Shown: piece after piece, positions 28,934 through 29,110 of the stretch
Position numbering within the stretch: the first letter of the stretch is position 1
Layout of the letters: every line of letters begins with the position of its first letter
Source of the DNA: a virus
IMG/VR virus record: IMGVR_UViG_3300031702_000458
Location: 1 to 29,110 of that record
Strand: one strand, 5' to 3'
Length of the DNA: 29,110 nt
Program-made: the position numbers and the translations under genes
The notes under the pieces: model-generated
Databases searched by the model: none
Told to the model about the DNA's origin: nothing
What the model saw: the letters and a program-made list of their open reading frames with translations, nothing else

Positions 28934-29110
28934 AGCACGGTAATATGACGTGTTACCCTTCGGGGCGTAAGAAGTCCTACAATGCTTGGTCTACCAAGAA
29001 GAAGAAGGTAGAGTGGAAAGACTCCGTTCTACCTGCGTCTACCAACTTTGTACGCGACACAAAACACTACCCAAGTGTTTCTAATAATGTACAATGTACA
29101 GTTAATGAAA
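28930..29110 (+). CDS. Basic hypothetical protein, 3'-truncated by window edge
   Basis: ATG 28930 overlaps the previous stop (ATGA) and the frame stays open to the last base, about 60 codons. Strongly basic and polar: G-R-K-K-S-Y-N-A-W-S-T-K-K-K-K-V-E-W-K. Its end is outside the window, so length and function are unknown; possible nucleic-acid-binding protein. Confidence 0.55.
   Translation, partial: MKHGNMTCYPSGRKKSYNAWSTKKKKVEWKDSVLPASTNFVRDTKHYPSVSNNVQCTVNE

Noticed and set aside
1-29110. tRNA genes, CRISPR arrays, insertion sequences, inteins or introns
   Set aside because: I saw no cloverleaf pattern, regular direct repeats, transposase genes or interruptions of conserved motifs; without a scan by tRNAscan-SE or similar, a missed tRNA cannot be excluded.

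Overview
The window reads as part of the genome of a T4-like myovirus, most likely marine, in its early replication region running into an accessory region. Every gene I support lies on the + strand, and they are packed with ATGA/TAATG-type overlaps. The replication genes are unmistakable: clamp loader gp44 and gp62, translational repressor RegA, family B DNA polymerase gp43, UvsX recombinase and helicase gp41. With them come nucleotide-metabolism genes (MazG-like, dCMP deaminase, ThyX) and small proteins of the kind found in marine T4-like phages. By eye the GC content is about 40-45%, well above the AT-rich SAR11 phages, so I do not assign a host beyond 'probably a Gram-negative bacterium' (lipoprotein and outer-membrane secretion genes are present).

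Layout. 1-800: the end of a peroxiredoxin, a terminator, and an apparently intact aspartate 1-decarboxylase (panD). 800-5050: promoter, gp44, MazG-like, an ABC-ATPase/GNAT fusion, dCMP deaminase, sulfotransferase-like, gp62, RegA. 5050-7510: cupin-like oxygenase, then a late-type promoter whose transcript would open with a perfect hairpin, a tiny membrane protein and two glycosyltransferases. 7510-12380: Dam-type methylase, DNA polymerase, PD-(D/E)XK nuclease, primase-like protein. 12380-14330: sugar-nucleotide epimerase and a short UDP-glucose dehydrogenase. 14170-19670: UvsX, hypothetical, gp41, small protein, ThyX, small beta-barrel-like proteins, 2OG oxygenase, DsbA-like, DUF3310-like. 19670-21440: two tandem SGNH-type proteins and a WYL_2/DUF2693-like protein.

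21470-26980 is the outstanding block. From a T4-late-type TATAAATA box it runs through two related small membrane proteins (one gene between them), CsgF-like, CsgG-like lipoprotein, a secreted curlin-repeat-like protein, a FecR-domain protein and a CHASE2-adenylate cyclase with all catalytic residues. This looks like a phage-borne curli-type secretion cassette joined to an envelope sensor and a cAMP-producing module. 26980-29110: three sigma70-type promoters and a run of small unassigned early proteins.

Regulation visible in the sequence: nine or ten sigma70-like promoters (TTGACA/TTGCTT, 17-18 bp spacer, TATAAT/GATAAT), several sharing the extension TATAATAGTA, precede replication and small early genes. 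Three intergenic TATAAATA boxes mark likely late transcription of the glycosyltransferase and curli-like blocks. A second cross-cutting signal is a shared C-terminal L/W-D/E-x-F-F ending on the methylase, polymerase and nuclease, suggesting all three dock on the sliding clamp.
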